From contig NZ_JADILU010000006.1 of assembly GCF_015319355.1 (NCBI RefSeq), positions 310,001 through 374,000 on the forward strand: 64,000 nt of DNA. Direction: 5' to 3'. The notes under the pieces are model-generated. The model was not told the DNA's origin, did no database searches, and saw only the letters and a list, made by a program, of their open reading frames with translations. A program made the position numbers and the translations under genes. Within the stretch, counting starts at the first letter, position 1, and each line of letters begins with the position of its first letter. The DNA comes from Psychroserpens luteus. Its GTDB lineage: Bacteria > Bacteroidota > Bacteroidia > Flavobacteriales > Flavobacteriaceae. Positions 34,333 to 43,275 of the stretch are shown one piece after another.

Positions 34333-35043
34333 ATGACATTTTTTTATAAAATAGGTTGCTTTATTTTTTATATGCTATTAATTTCTTCTGAATGTAATGC
34401 ACAAGAAATCATAAAAGCCTTTAATGAAAACAGTTTCTCTAAACAGGAAATAGCAATGCTAAAATCTACATATGGACAAAACAAAACCTTTATTGAAGAT
34501 TACGAAAAGCAGATACTAATAACCTTGTCATATTTTCCCGAACTCAAAAATGTTAATATAGTTTTTAGGGAAAGAAACAGAAAAACACCATTGGCAACCC
34601 GACCAACTTTTTTAAGCATGTTTTGTCAGGCTAAAAAAAGAACCTATATCATTACCATTAGCAATAAAAGTACCGATTATCTCAACACTATTATATTTAA
34701 AAACTTAACATTCAATGCTCAAATAGGCGTTTTATCACACGAATTGGCTCATATATCAGATTATCTGAATAAAGGATTTGGCAAAATGCTCGTCATCGCA
34801 AAAAATGAGTTGTTTTGTCCTAAAGCTGTTGATACATTAGAATATAGTACCGATTTATCGAGCATCAACCACGGATTAGGCTATCAACTTTTAGAATGGA
34901 GCACTAATGTACGAGTCAATCTCAAAAGAGCAAATTGGCTTGGGGCAGTTAATTTATCGGAAGATGAAAAAAGCGAACGGTATATGAATCCTTCAACTAT
35001 AGCAGAAGTAATTTCGAAACATCCATTGTATCAAAAAGACTGA
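34333..35043 (+). CDS. Secreted HExxH metalloprotease-like protein
   Basis: This is a 236-residue exported protein with a signal segment (about 1-23, YMLLISSECNAQ). A zinc-protease motif HELAH sits in IGVLSHELAHISDYLNKG, preceded by TYIITISNKSTDYLN. No wider family is recognised. The HExxH signature suggests a peptidase, but no third ligand can be fixed. The DUF2062 gene follows after 68 bp, with its own ECF-type promoter in between. Confidence 0.7.
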   Translation: MTFFYKIGCFIFYMLLISSECNAQEIIKAFNENSFSKQEIAMLKSTYGQNKTFIEDYEKQILITLSYFPELKNVNIVFRERNRKTPLATRPTFLSMFCQAKKRTYIITISNKSTDYLNTIIFKNLTFNAQIGVLSHELAHISDYLNKGFGKMLVIAKNELFCPKAVDTLEYSTDLSSINHGLGYQLLEWSTNVRVNLKRANWLGAVNLSEDEKSERYMNPSTIAEVISKHPLYQKD

Positions 35044-35057
35044 ATATCAAGAGAATT

Positions 35058-35085
35058 TGTCAGGATTGAAGCGTTTTTGTGTCTA
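35058..35085 (+). promoter_or_regulatory. ECF-type promoter motif before DUF2062-rhodanese
   Basis: TGTCAGG (35058-35064), 16 bases, GTCTA (35081-35085), 27 bases before the DUF2062 start codon. Confidence 0.6.
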
Positions 35086-35111
35086 TACCCTAAGTAACTG
35101 ATATTTTAAAA

Positions 35112-35570
35112 ATGCGACTCACCTTTCAGACTTTATTTCAGAAAATCAAACAACCTTTTCAACAAGGGTTAGGTGTCAATGAAATAATTAAAGCTGTTAT
35201 TGTGAGTTTACTGTTTACGGTTATTCCTGTATTTGGAATTACCACAATTCTTTTAACTTTTTTGGCTATAAAATTCAAACTTAATTTACCAATTATGGTT
35301 GTTGTGAGTTATTTAGCAACTCCTTTACAGTTTATACTTTTTATACCATTTATACATATTGGAGAGACTATTTTTAATACCAAACACACGTTATTAACTG
35401 TTGCCGACATTAAAATAGCTTTTGAAAGCTCATTTTTTCAAACTATAAAACAACTTTTTTTCGAATTAATTTGTGGTGTAAGTGGTTGGTTATTATTGGC
35501 GTTACCAATTGCACTATTAAGTATCCTATTAATTAATAAAATATATAAAAATGAAATCATTAAAAATTAA
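35112..35570 (+). CDS. DUF2062 membrane protein
   Basis: This is a 152-residue membrane protein with three to four helices and the DUF2062 pattern: an amphipathic N terminus (KIKQPFQQGLGVNEIIKAV), then SLLFTVIPVFGITTILLTFLAIKFKLNLPIMVVVSYLATPLQF. Function is unknown, though DUF2062 domains are often found with glycosyltransferases or in envelope-stress settings. It overlaps the rhodanese gene by 20 bp and is transcribed from the ECF-type promoter. Confidence 0.85.
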   Translation: MRLTFQTLFQKIKQPFQQGLGVNEIIKAVIVSLLFTVIPVFGITTILLTFLAIKFKLNLPIMVVVSYLATPLQFILFIPFIHIGETIFNTKHTLLTVADIKIAFESSFFQTIKQLFFELICGVSGWLLLALPIALLSILLINKIYKNEIIKN

Positions 35571-35934
35571 AAGCATTTTAGTTTTCATAGTGCTATTTCA
35601 TACAATTTCTAGTTTTTCACAAGAACAATTATCTGTAAAAGCATTTGAACAAGGTATACAAAATGATGTTCAGTTATTAGATGTGCGTACAAAAATTGAA
35701 TATAATGAAGGCCATATTAAAAATGCGAGTCAAGCCAATTGGTATGATAAGGTTGAGTTTTCAAAAAAAATAGATACATTAAGTAAATCAAAACCTGTCT
35801 ATCTTTATTGTAAATCAGGTGTTAGAAGTAGCGCAGCTTCAAAGCTATTAACTTCAAAAGGATATAAGGTTTTTGAACTCAAAGGAGGCATTGATCAATG
35901 GATTTTGGAATCAAGAAGTGTAGTTCATTACTAA
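35551..35934 (+). CDS. Periplasmic rhodanese-like sulfurtransferase
   Basis: This is a 127-residue exported single-domain rhodanese. A signal peptide (to about 23, SSFSQ) is followed by LLDVRTKIEYNEGHIKNASQANWYD and the active-site loop YCKSGVRSS with Cys87. It probably transfers sulfane sulfur to a thiol acceptor such as cyanide or a thioredoxin-like protein. It overlaps the DUF2062 gene. The redox genes elsewhere in the putative ECF regulon give a consistent theme. Confidence 0.9.
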   Translation: MKSLKIKSILVFIVLFHTISSFSQEQLSVKAFEQGIQNDVQLLDVRTKIEYNEGHIKNASQANWYDKVEFSKKIDTLSKSKPVYLYCKSGVRSSAASKLLTSKGYKVFELKGGIDQWILESRSVVHY

Positions 35935-36035
35935 TTAAAATCACATATATCACTACTAAATTTTATATCGAGATAGTGTAGGGAGGTTTATAATAACACT
36001 CTAATTATTAAGGTAGAGTTAAAAGTTAGTTAATA

Positions 36036-36057
36036 TATTTAAGCATTTGCTTAAATA
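36036..36057. promoter_or_regulatory. Palindromic ArsR-type operator
   Basis: A perfect 22-bp dyad: TATTTAAGCA, two bases, TGCTTAAATA. It covers the -33 box of the predicted promoter for the mer operon, and an ArsR-family repressor is the first gene. The arrangement and symmetry match SmtB/ArsR operators. Confidence 0.75.
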
Positions 36058-36077
36058 CGTAATTAATTATATATTTG
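36046..36077 (+). promoter_or_regulatory. Bacteroidota-type promoter of the mer operon
   Basis: A -33 box TTTG (36046-36049), 20-base spacer, and -7 box TATATTTG (36070-36077) match the TTTG/TAnnTTTG consensus. The start codon of the ArsR gene is 42 bases further on. Confidence 0.7.
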
Positions 36078-36118
36078 TATAACAAATCAAATAGTTTAAA
36101 TAAAAATAATATAGACTT

Positions 36119-36490
36119 ATGAAATTAGAAATAACCTGTACACGAGCGGAAGCTAACCATAAGCAGTTACATAACTGTATGGAGACATTGGATAACATGG
36201 AAGAAAGTTTTCAAAAAATGACAAAACTTTTATCCATCGCTGGGAGTGATGTAAGGTTGAAAATTCTTTATTTATTGAATTTAGAAAATGAATTATGTCC
36301 TTGTGATTTAGCAGATATTCTAAAAATGAGTGTGCCTGCAATTTCACAACACATACGTAAAATTAAGGATGCAGGAATTATCTCTTCAAGACGCGATGGT
36401 CAAACGCTTTACTATTCATTAAATAGAGATGAAACAGAGATATTTAATAGCATTTTTGAGTCCATAGAATTAATTAGAAAAACAGCGTAA
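36119..36490 (+). CDS. ArsR/SmtB-family metal-responsive repressor of the mer operon
   Basis: This is a 123-residue winged-helix regulator. The helix-turn-helix contains ELCPCDLADILKMSVPAISQHIRKIKDAGIISSRRDGQTLYY. Cys60 and Cys62 in LCPCD, with Cys7 and Cys20 near the N terminus, form a likely thiophilic-metal site (alpha-3 type). It probably dissociates from the palindrome at 36036-36057 when mercury binds. An ArsR-type instead of a MerR-type regulator is seen in some Bacteroidota and actinobacterial mer operons. The MerTP gene follows after 11 bp. Confidence 0.9.
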   Translation: MKLEITCTRAEANHKQLHNCMETLDNMEESFQKMTKLLSIAGSDVRLKILYLLNLENELCPCDLADILKMSVPAISQHIRKIKDAGIISSRRDGQTLYYSLNRDETEIFNSIFESIELIRKTA

Positions 36491-36501
36491 TTTATAAAGA
36501 A

Positions 36502-37098
36502 ATGAAAACAGAAAAAACATCAAAAAATGCAGCATACACAGGTTTGGTTGCTGCTGTAGCAGCATCATCTTGCTGCATACCACCAGTTATTGCGTTAATT
36601 GCTGGAGTTGGTGGAAGCGCTTCTGCCCTATCTTGGATGGAACCTTTTAGACCTTATTTAATTGGGTTGGCCATTGTAGCAATTGGCTATGCTTGGTACA
36701 ACTATTTAAAACCAGTAAAAGCAGAAGATTGTTGCGAAGTAGATGCAAAACCAAAATGGTTTCAAACTAAAGGGTTTTTAATTGGTATTACATTGTTTGC
36801 AGCAGTTTCAATTGCATTTCCATATTACTCTTCAATCTTTTATCCAGATAACAAGAAAGAGGTCGTTGTGGTAAGTCAATCAGATATTCAAACAGTGAAT
36901 TTTAATGTTAAAGGAATGACTTGTGCCTCTTGTGAAGAACACGTTAAGCACGCTGTTAATGAATTAGAAGGCATTGTAGATGTGAAAGCTTCTTATGAAA
37001 AGGCTAATGCTGAAGTGGAGTTTGATAATACAAAAACGACAAAAGAAGATATAATTAAAGCAATAGATGCAACGGGTTATAAAGTAATTAATAAATAA
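36502..37098 (+). CDS. merTP: MerT-MerP mercuric transport fusion
   Basis: This is a 198-residue inner-membrane protein joining MerT and MerP. The MerT part has three helices with the vicinal cysteines SSCCIPPV (C24-C25) and a second pair in EDCCEVD. After a third helix, the periplasmic MerP-like HMA domain (about 130-198) carries GMTCASC (C141, C144). It captures Hg(II) outside and hands it through the membrane to MerA. Fused MerTP is known in flavobacterial mer operons. Confidence 0.93.
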   Translation: MKTEKTSKNAAYTGLVAAVAASSCCIPPVIALIAGVGGSASALSWMEPFRPYLIGLAIVAIGYAWYNYLKPVKAEDCCEVDAKPKWFQTKGFLIGITLFAAVSIAFPYYSSIFYPDNKKEVVVVSQSDIQTVNFNVKGMTCASCEEHVKHAVNELEGIVDVKASYEKANAEVEFDNTKTTKEDIIKAIDATGYKVINK

Positions 37099-37109
37099 AA
37101 TTCTTAATT

Positions 37110-38087
37110 GTGAAAAATTATATAATCATTTTACTTTTTACCATTGTAATGGTTTCTTGTAAAGAGAATAAAAAGGAAACAGATTCAAATCCTGTAGAAA
37201 ATAAGATAATAACCCAGGATGTAGTTAGTCCAATTATAAACGTTGGAAAAGGACCTGACGCCTTATTTCTAACCCCTAATAAATCATTCTTATATGTTGC
37301 CAATGTAGAGGACACATTAATTTCAGTTGTTGATACGCAAACGGAAAAGGTTGTTAAAAATATTAATGGTATTAAATACCCTTGGGGTTTTACTCGATTA
37401 GCCAAAAGTAATTTAGTTGCGGTTAGTGGATACGATAAGCAGTTGGTAATTATCGATTTTACAAATCATTCAATTGTTAATCAGAAGGTTTTTAAAACTC
37501 ACTTGGGAGGCATTGCGTCAGATAAAGAAGGTAAGTATGTTTATGTGATAGCGATAGATGAAAATAAAGTATTGCAGTTAAATTCTAAAACACTTAAAAT
37601 AATAAATACGTTTTCAACCGGAAAAGGACCAGATGGTATTGGTGTTTCAAAGGATAACAGCACATTATTTGTCACGAATACTGAAGACGGAACAATTTCA
37701 GTAATCAACACATTAAGCAATACTCAGAAAATAATTGAAACAGGTGGAAAACCAGAGCTAATTCACTATAACAAAGACCACTCCCTATTATTTATAAGTA
37801 ATTTCTTAAAAAACAAAATTCATATAATAGATACAGAAAAGACTGCAATTGTAAAGGAAATTGAAAACATAAAAACTCCTGAAGAAGCTGTGCTCTCTGA
37901 AGATGAAAAATTGCTATATGTTGTAAGTTTTGATTTCGGTGAGCTAAATGTATATGATGCATCCACATTAGAAAAGCAATCCATTACTTATAAGACTGGC
38001 AATAAACCGATAGGTGTGATGCCTTTGGGAAATAAATTATACGTTTCCAATTATGGAGATAATTCCATTTCAGTAATCAAAAAATAA
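37110..38087 (+). CDS. YncE-like beta-propeller lipoprotein in the mer operon
   Basis: This is a 325-residue exported lipoprotein (signal IILLFTIVMVSC) with a seven-bladed propeller of the YncE/YVTN type: repeats such as GKGPDALFLTPNKSFLYVANVEDTLISVVDTQTEKVV and GKGPDGIGVSKDNSTLFVTNTEDGTISVINT. The start is GTG 37110, needed to include the full signal. It lies 11 bp after merTP and 16 bp before the HMA gene. A propeller protein is not a standard mer component; its role is unknown. Confidence 0.85.
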   Translation: MKNYIIILLFTIVMVSCKENKKETDSNPVENKIITQDVVSPIINVGKGPDALFLTPNKSFLYVANVEDTLISVVDTQTEKVVKNINGIKYPWGFTRLAKSNLVAVSGYDKQLVIIDFTNHSIVNQKVFKTHLGGIASDKEGKYVYVIAIDENKVLQLNSKTLKIINTFSTGKGPDGIGVSKDNSTLFVTNTEDGTISVINTLSNTQKIIETGGKPELIHYNKDHSLLFISNFLKNKIHIIDTEKTAIVKEIENIKTPEEAVLSEDEKLLYVVSFDFGELNVYDASTLEKQSITYKTGNKPIGVMPLGNKLYVSNYGDNSISVIKK

Positions 38088-38103
38088 ACTTAAAATTAAT
38101 ATC

Positions 38104-38463
38104 ATGAGAAATCTATTTTTAATACCATTTGTAGTTTTAATGTTGCTTTCTATTAACGCAAATGCACAATGTTGCCCTGTTTCAAAAATCGATAAAACAG
38201 TAGCAGTAAATAACAATTTACAAACAGCAAAAACAGTGAAGTTAAAAATTACGGGTATTACTTGTGCAGGTTGTTCAAACACTATTTATAAAGCGCTTAA
38301 AGAGGTTAATGGCGTAATCGAACATTCGGTAGAATATCCTGGTGACATAGCCATTATTGAGTTTGATGACACAAAAACCAGCATTGAGGCCTTAAAAAAA
38401 GTAATCGAAAAGAAAGGTTATAAAGTAGAATTAATAAAAGATAAGATTGAAGGAAAAGTTTAA
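38104..38463 (+). CDS. Secreted heavy-metal-associated (HMA) domain protein
   Basis: This is a 119-residue periplasmic protein. A signal peptide (about 1-21, SINANA) is followed by a QCCPVSK cysteine pair and a MerP-like HMA domain (about 42-112) with ITGITCAGCSN. It likely binds Hg(II) or another soft metal in the periplasm and supplies MerTP. It lies 71 bp before merA, with a small AAGCCT/AGGCTT hairpin at 38471-38484 in between. Confidence 0.9.
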   Translation: MRNLFLIPFVVLMLLSINANAQCCPVSKIDKTVAVNNNLQTAKTVKLKITGITCAGCSNTIYKALKEVNGVIEHSVEYPGDIAIIEFDDTKTSIEALKKVIEKKGYKVELIKDKIEGKV

Positions 38464-38534
38464 TTTTTTAAAGCCTAAAGGCTTCAAAGAAAACGAATTT
38501 AATAATCAAAAATATATTTAAAAATAAACAAGCG

Positions 38535-40220
38535 ATGACAGTAAATAAAGAGACAGTAACATTAAAAATAAACGGAATGACCTGTACTGGATGTTCATCT
38601 CATATTGAAAAAGATTTAAATGCAACAGAAGGCATTGTAAGCACTTTTGTAAATCACGAAACAGGAGAAGGGAAATTTATTTTTGATACAAATAAGTTAA
38701 GCAATCAAGATGTTATTAATGCTGTAAACAAAGTAGGTCATTATTCAGTTGTTGAAGCTATTGAAAAGGAAGATTGCTGTGTTACAAATGCTAAAGATTA
38801 TGATGGTAAGAATCAATTCGATTTAATTGTTATTGGTGGTGGTTCAGCAGCATTTTCTGCAGCCATAAAAGCGGAAAGCATTGGTTTAACAACATTAATG
38901 GTAAATGGTGGATTAGATTTTGGTGGCACCTGTGTCAATGTTGGCTGTGTACCTTCTAAAAATTTGATTAGAGCTGCAGAAACAGCATATCAGGCAACAC
39001 ATTCCAATTTTAAAGGAATTAAGCCAAAAGGTGTGGAGATTGACTTTACCCAAGTTATAAAAGACAAGAAAACCTTAGTAACTACTTTACAGCAACATAA
39101 GTATTTGGATGTAGTGAGCGATTTCAAAAACTTAACAATGCTTAAAGGTTGGGCAGAATTTGTAGATAATAAAACCATTCTTGTAAATGGAAAAGATACC
39201 TACATCGCAACTAACATCATTATAGCTACAGGTGCGACAACAAACATTCCTAACATTGAAGGGCTGAATAAAGTAGGCTACTTAACGAATGTATCTTTAT
39301 TCGATTTAGAAGAAAAACCAAAAAGCTTAACCATAATGGGAGCTGGCTATATTGGATTGGAAATTGCAATGGCATATAACCGTTTGGGAGTAAAGGTTCG
39401 TATCATAGAATTTACAGATAGACCATTGCGTAGCCAAACCCAAGATATTACGGATGTTTTAGAAGAGCTAATGAAAAGTGAAGGGATTGAAATCCTTCCT
39501 AATTTTAGAGCTATTAAATTTGAAAAAGATGGCAACAACACTATTATTTATTGCAAATGTCCTGATGGTTCTACCACACAAATCATCGAAGAAGGCCATA
39601 TTGTCGTAGCTACAGGAACAAAACCAAATACTTCTAAATTAGGTCTTGAAAATATTGAATTAAACCTGACAGATAAAGGACATATTTTAGTTAACGAAAA
39701 AATGGAAACTAATATTTCCAATATTTATGCAGGAGGTGACGTAACAAACACACCGCCTTTTGTATATACAGCAGCAAAAGAAGGAAGTACAGCAGTAAAT
39801 AACGCCTTTTCTTTAGCAAAAAATAGGGTGGACTATACCTCTCTACCTTGGGTAGTATTTACAGATCCACAAATTGCAGGAGCAGGTATGGATGAAGTAG
39901 AAGCCGAAAAATCAGGCATTCCTTTTGAAGTGTCTAAATTAGATTTAATTCACGTTCCAAGAGCTTTAGCAGCTCAAGATACCAGAGGGTTTATAAAGCT
40001 AATTCGCAATACCGAAACAGATAAATTAATAGGCGCAAGAGTTATAGCGCCAGAAGGTGGTGAACTCATCCAACAATTAAGTATGGCTATTAAGTTTGGT
40101 ATTACAGTAAAAGATTTAGCTGAAAGTTTTTATCCATACTTAACACTAGGAGAAGGAATCAAATTAGCAGCAATTACCTTTGGAAAAGATGTTTCTAAAT
40201 TGAGTTGTTGTGCGTCTTAA
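38535..40220 (+). CDS. merA: Mercury(II) reductase
   Basis: This is a 561-residue flavoenzyme reducing Hg(II) to volatile Hg(0) with NADPH. An N-terminal HMA domain has GMTCTGC (C17, C20). The FAD core has VIGGGSAAFSAA and the redox disulfide GGTCVNVGCVPSK (C133, C138). The NAD(P) domain has IMGAGYIGLEIAMAY, and the C terminus carries the vicinal cysteines LSCCAS (C558, C559) that deliver mercury across the dimer. All hallmark residues are present, so it should be active. It is the last gene of the mer operon. Confidence 0.96.
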   Translation: MTVNKETVTLKINGMTCTGCSSHIEKDLNATEGIVSTFVNHETGEGKFIFDTNKLSNQDVINAVNKVGHYSVVEAIEKEDCCVTNAKDYDGKNQFDLIVIGGGSAAFSAAIKAESIGLTTLMVNGGLDFGGTCVNVGCVPSKNLIRAAETAYQATHSNFKGIKPKGVEIDFTQVIKDKKTLVTTLQQHKYLDVVSDFKNLTMLKGWAEFVDNKTILVNGKDTYIATNIIIATGATTNIPNIEGLNKVGYLTNVSLFDLEEKPKSLTIMGAGYIGLEIAMAYNRLGVKVRIIEFTDRPLRSQTQDITDVLEELMKSEGIEILPNFRAIKFEKDGNNTIIYCKCPDGSTTQIIEEGHIVVATGTKPNTSKLGLENIELNLTDKGHILVNEKMETNISNIYAGGDVTNTPPFVYTAAKEGSTAVNNAFSLAKNRVDYTSLPWVVFTDPQIAGAGMDEVEAEKSGIPFEVSKLDLIHVPRALAAQDTRGFIKLIRNTETDKLIGARVIAPEGGELIQQLSMAIKFGITVKDLAESFYPYLTLGEGIKLAAITFGKDVSKLSCCAS

Positions 40221-40237
40221 TCCTATTTAAATAGGAT
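40220..40237. repeat. 18-bp palindrome after merA
   Basis: A perfect dyad centred on TTAA (ATCCTAT, TTAA, ATAGGAT) begins at the last base of the merA stop codon. No T-run follows, so a terminator call would be weak. It may be an mRNA end structure or a binding site. Confidence 0.5.
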
Positions 40238-40277
40238 AAATATGAAAAAATCGCGATTTGAGAATTATAATTGGATT

Positions 40278-40328
40278 TCAATTGTCAGTTTTTAGGTATT
40301 CTCCGTCCATATTAAATATAGAATGTAA
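40278..40328 (+). repeat. 51-bp intergenic repeat, copy A
   Basis: It matches 46079-46129 at 45 of 51 bases. Both copies contain TGTCAGT, 15 bases and GTCYA, so each is also an ECF-type promoter candidate. Confidence 0.7.
40283..40309 (+). promoter_or_regulatory. ECF-type promoter motif before the acetolactate synthase operon
   Basis: TGTCAGT (40283-40289), 15 bases, GTCCA (40305-40309), 113 bases before the start codon. Confidence 0.5.
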
Positions 40329-40421
40329 TTGTACTGCCGTTTTTAGCTTTAATTCCTAAATGTAGCTTGAGTTAAGGTTATAACTTCTATTGGTAATAAT
40401 TAAAATCACATATACTAAACA

Positions 40422-42062
40422 ATGAAAGCATCAGACTTATTTATTAAAGCCTTAGAAAATGAAGGTGTAGAATACATTTTTGGAATACCAGGAGAAGAGA
40501 ATTTAGATTTTTTAGATTCTATGAGAACTTCAAAAATTAAATTAGTGTTGACAAGACACGAACAAGGTGCTGGTTTTATGGCTGCAACGTATGGACGATT
40601 AACAGGAAAACCAGGAGTTTGTCTATCTACACTTGGACCTGGTGCTACAAATTTCACAACTCCAGCTGCTTATGCACAATTAGGAGCTATGCCAATGCTA
40701 ATGATTACGGGTCAGAAACCAATTAAAAAGTCGAAACAAGGCAGATTTCAAATTGTTGACATTGTAGAATTAATGAAACCAACAACTAAATATACACGTC
40801 AAGTAGTTAATGGCAACAATATATCTGCAATGGTGAGAGAATCTTTTCGCTTAGCAATGGAAGAACGACCAGGAGCTGTTCATATAGAATTACCTGAAGA
40901 TATAGCAGCAGAAGATTGTGAAGATAGAATTTTTGATGTCGTTGATTTTAGAAGACCAGATGCTGATGAAATGTCCATTAGAGATGCTGCTAAAATGATA
41001 GAGTCTGCAAAAATGCCCTTATTATTAATTGGTGCTGGCGCAAATAGAAAACGAACAAGTCAAGCCTTGGCTGCTTTTATTGAAAAAACGGGAATTCCTT
41101 TTTTTAATACGCAAATGGGAAAAGGTGTTGTAGATGAACGTCACTCTAAATTTATAGGAACTGCAGCTTTATCAGCTAATGACTTTTTACATTGTGCAAT
41201 TGGAAGAGCTGATTTAATTATTAATGTAGGACATGATGTGATTGAAAAACCACCATTTTTTATGGAAGAAGGTGGCACAAAAGTGATTCATATTAATTTT
41301 TTTCCTGCACAGGTAGATGCCGTTTATTTTCCTCAATTAAATGTGATTGGTGATATTGCTTCTTCGGTAATTCATATAGCAAAACATATAAATACAAAAG
41401 CCAATTGGGATTTTTCTTATTATGGCAGAATTAAAAACGAAGTAGAAACCCATTTGTCTAAATATTCTGAAGACAACCGTTTTCCTATTTTACCTCAACG
41501 CTTGGTTCATATAGTTAGAGAAGAAATGCCTGAAGATGGTATAGTAACCTTAGATAATGGAGTGTATAAAATATGGTTTGCTCGAAATTATAAATGCTAC
41601 CAACCTAATACCTTGTTATTAGATAATGCATTAGCAACAATGGGAGCTGGTTTAGCTTCTGCTATGTGTGCTAAACTGATAAACCCTAATAAAAAAGTGA
41701 TTTCTGTTTGCGGTGATGGTGGTTTTATGATGAACTCTCAAGAATTGGAAACAGCCACACGATTAGGATTAAATATGGTCGTTATTATATTAAATGATAG
41801 CTCATACGGAATGATAAAATGGAAACAAGAAGGAATGGGATTTGATAATTTTGGGTTGGATTATAAAAATCCTGATTTTGTAAAATATGCCGAAAGTTAT
41901 GGAGCTATTGGTCACAGACCAACTTCTGACGACAATTTTAAAGAAATCCTATCAAAATGTTTAAATGTGGATGGCGTTCATGTCATTGATTTGGCTGTTG
42001 ATTATTCATTAAATCATTCCATATTAAACGTGTTGTTGAAAGAGAAAACCTGTACCCTTTAA
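40422..42062 (+). CDS. Acetolactate synthase large-subunit-like ThDP enzyme
   Basis: This is a 546-residue thiamin-diphosphate enzyme. The N-terminal PYR domain has the catalytic glutamate in LTRHEQGAGFMA and GPGATNFTTPAAYAQ. A central domain and the C-terminal PP domain follow, with the ThDP/Mg site CGDGGFMMNSQELETA...LNDSSYGMIKW. No regulatory small subunit is adjacent, suggesting a catabolic-type acetolactate synthase or another pyruvate/2-oxoacid enzyme. It is the first gene of a four-gene run with malic enzyme (10 bp), NDH-2 and aldehyde dehydrogenase. Confidence 0.88.
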   Translation: MKASDLFIKALENEGVEYIFGIPGEENLDFLDSMRTSKIKLVLTRHEQGAGFMAATYGRLTGKPGVCLSTLGPGATNFTTPAAYAQLGAMPMLMITGQKPIKKSKQGRFQIVDIVELMKPTTKYTRQVVNGNNISAMVRESFRLAMEERPGAVHIELPEDIAAEDCEDRIFDVVDFRRPDADEMSIRDAAKMIESAKMPLLLIGAGANRKRTSQALAAFIEKTGIPFFNTQMGKGVVDERHSKFIGTAALSANDFLHCAIGRADLIINVGHDVIEKPPFFMEEGGTKVIHINFFPAQVDAVYFPQLNVIGDIASSVIHIAKHINTKANWDFSYYGRIKNEVETHLSKYSEDNRFPILPQRLVHIVREEMPEDGIVTLDNGVYKIWFARNYKCYQPNTLLLDNALATMGAGLASAMCAKLINPNKKVISVCGDGGFMMNSQELETATRLGLNMVVIILNDSSYGMIKWKQEGMGFDNFGLDYKNPDFVKYAESYGAIGHRPTSDDNFKEILSKCLNVDGVHVIDLAVDYSLNHSILNVLLKEKTCTL

Positions 42063-42072
42063 AAGATAAAAC

Positions 42073-43272
42073 ATGTCAGATTATTATAAAAAGTCAATTG
42101 AGCTTCATAAAAAATTACAAGGTAAGATTGAAGTAACAAATAAAACTAAAGTTGCTTCAAAAGAAGACCTAGCAGTTGTTTATTCACCAGGTGTTGCTCA
42201 ACCATGTTTAGATATTCAAGAAAATCCAGAATTAGCTTATGATTATACTATCAAAGGGAATACTGTTGCAATAGTTTCTGATGGTTCTGCAGTGCTAGGG
42301 TTAGGTAATATTGGTCCAAAAGCTGCAATTCCGGTTATGGAAGGTAAGGCCATGTTGTTTAAGCAATTTGCAGGAGTAGATGCGTTTCCAATTTGTCTGG
42401 ACACTCAAAATTCTCAAGAAATTATCGATACCGTAAAAAGAATTTCCCCTGTTTTTGGTGGTGTAAATTTAGAAGATATTTCTGCACCTCGCTGTTTTGA
42501 AATTGAGGCAGCATTGCAAGAGATTGGAATACCCGTTTTTCATGATGATCAGCACGGAACAGCCATTGTAACTTTAGCAGGAATTTTAAATTCTTGTAAA
42601 GTATTGAATAAAAAAATTAGTGAACTTAAAGTGGTCATCAATGGAGCAGGTTCTGCTGGTGTAGCCATTGCCAAATTACTCAGATGTATAAGTTTAAATC
42701 CTTCACAATGTTTATCTGTTAAAGAGATCATTATTTGTGACAGTAAAGGAATCATTCATAAAAACAGAACAAACTTAAATCCTGTAAAAGAAGAGTTATT
42801 AACCTATTCTAACCCTAATAATGTTGAAGGTTATTTACAGGATGCTATAATAGGTGCCGATGTATTTATTGGTGTTAGTAAAGGAAATATTTTATCTGCT
42901 GAAGATGTTAAAACTATGAATGTAAATCCAGTAATTTTTGCTTTGGCAAATCCAGAGCCAGAAATTACACCTGAAGAAGCTTATAAAGGAGGTGCCGCTA
43001 TTGTAGCGACCGGACGAAGCGATTACCCGAACCAAGTAAATAATGTATTGGTGTTTCCAGGTATTTTTAGAGGCGCATTAGACGGTCGAGCAAAAAAAAT
43101 AACGCCAATTATGAAGTTGGCTGCTGCTTATGCACTGGCCGATTATGTTGAAAATCCAACAAGAGAGCGAATAATTCCTTCTTCATTTGATGAAGGTATT
43201 GTTAATAATGTTTCGAGTGCTGTAGCCAATTCATGTTCCATAATATCTGAACATAATCACAATAGAATTTAA
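42073..43272 (+). CDS. NAD(P)-dependent malic enzyme, short form
   Basis: This is a 399-residue malic enzyme (malate to pyruvate plus CO2). It shows [54 protein letters not shown], the metal region [23 protein letters not shown], and the nucleotide-binding [14 protein letters not shown]. The phosphotransacetylase-like C-terminal extension of MaeB is absent. It lies 3 bp before the NDH-2 gene. It would supply pyruvate to the upstream acetolactate synthase (inference). Confidence 0.92.
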   Translation: MSDYYKKSIELHKKLQGKIEVTNKTKVASKEDLAVVYSPGVAQPCLDIQENPELAYDYTIKGNTVAIVSDGSAVLGLGNIGPKAAIPVMEGKAMLFKQFAGVDAFPICLDTQNSQEIIDTVKRISPVFGGVNLEDISAPRCFEIEAALQEIGIPVFHDDQHGTAIVTLAGILNSCKVLNKKISELKVVINGAGSAGVAIAKLLRCISLNPSQCLSVKEIIICDSKGIIHKNRTNLNPVKEELLTYSNPNNVEGYLQDAIIGADVFIGVSKGNILSAEDVKTMNVNPVIFALANPEPEITPEEAYKGGAAIVATGRSDYPNQVNNVLVFPGIFRGALDGRAKKITPIMKLAAAYALADYVENPTRERIIPSSFDEGIVNNVSSAVANSCSIISEHNHNRI

Positions 43273-43275
43273 AAT

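Noticed and set aside
40220-40237. Rho-independent terminator after merA
   Set aside because: The palindrome has no T-run and a very short loop, so I list it only as an inverted repeat.
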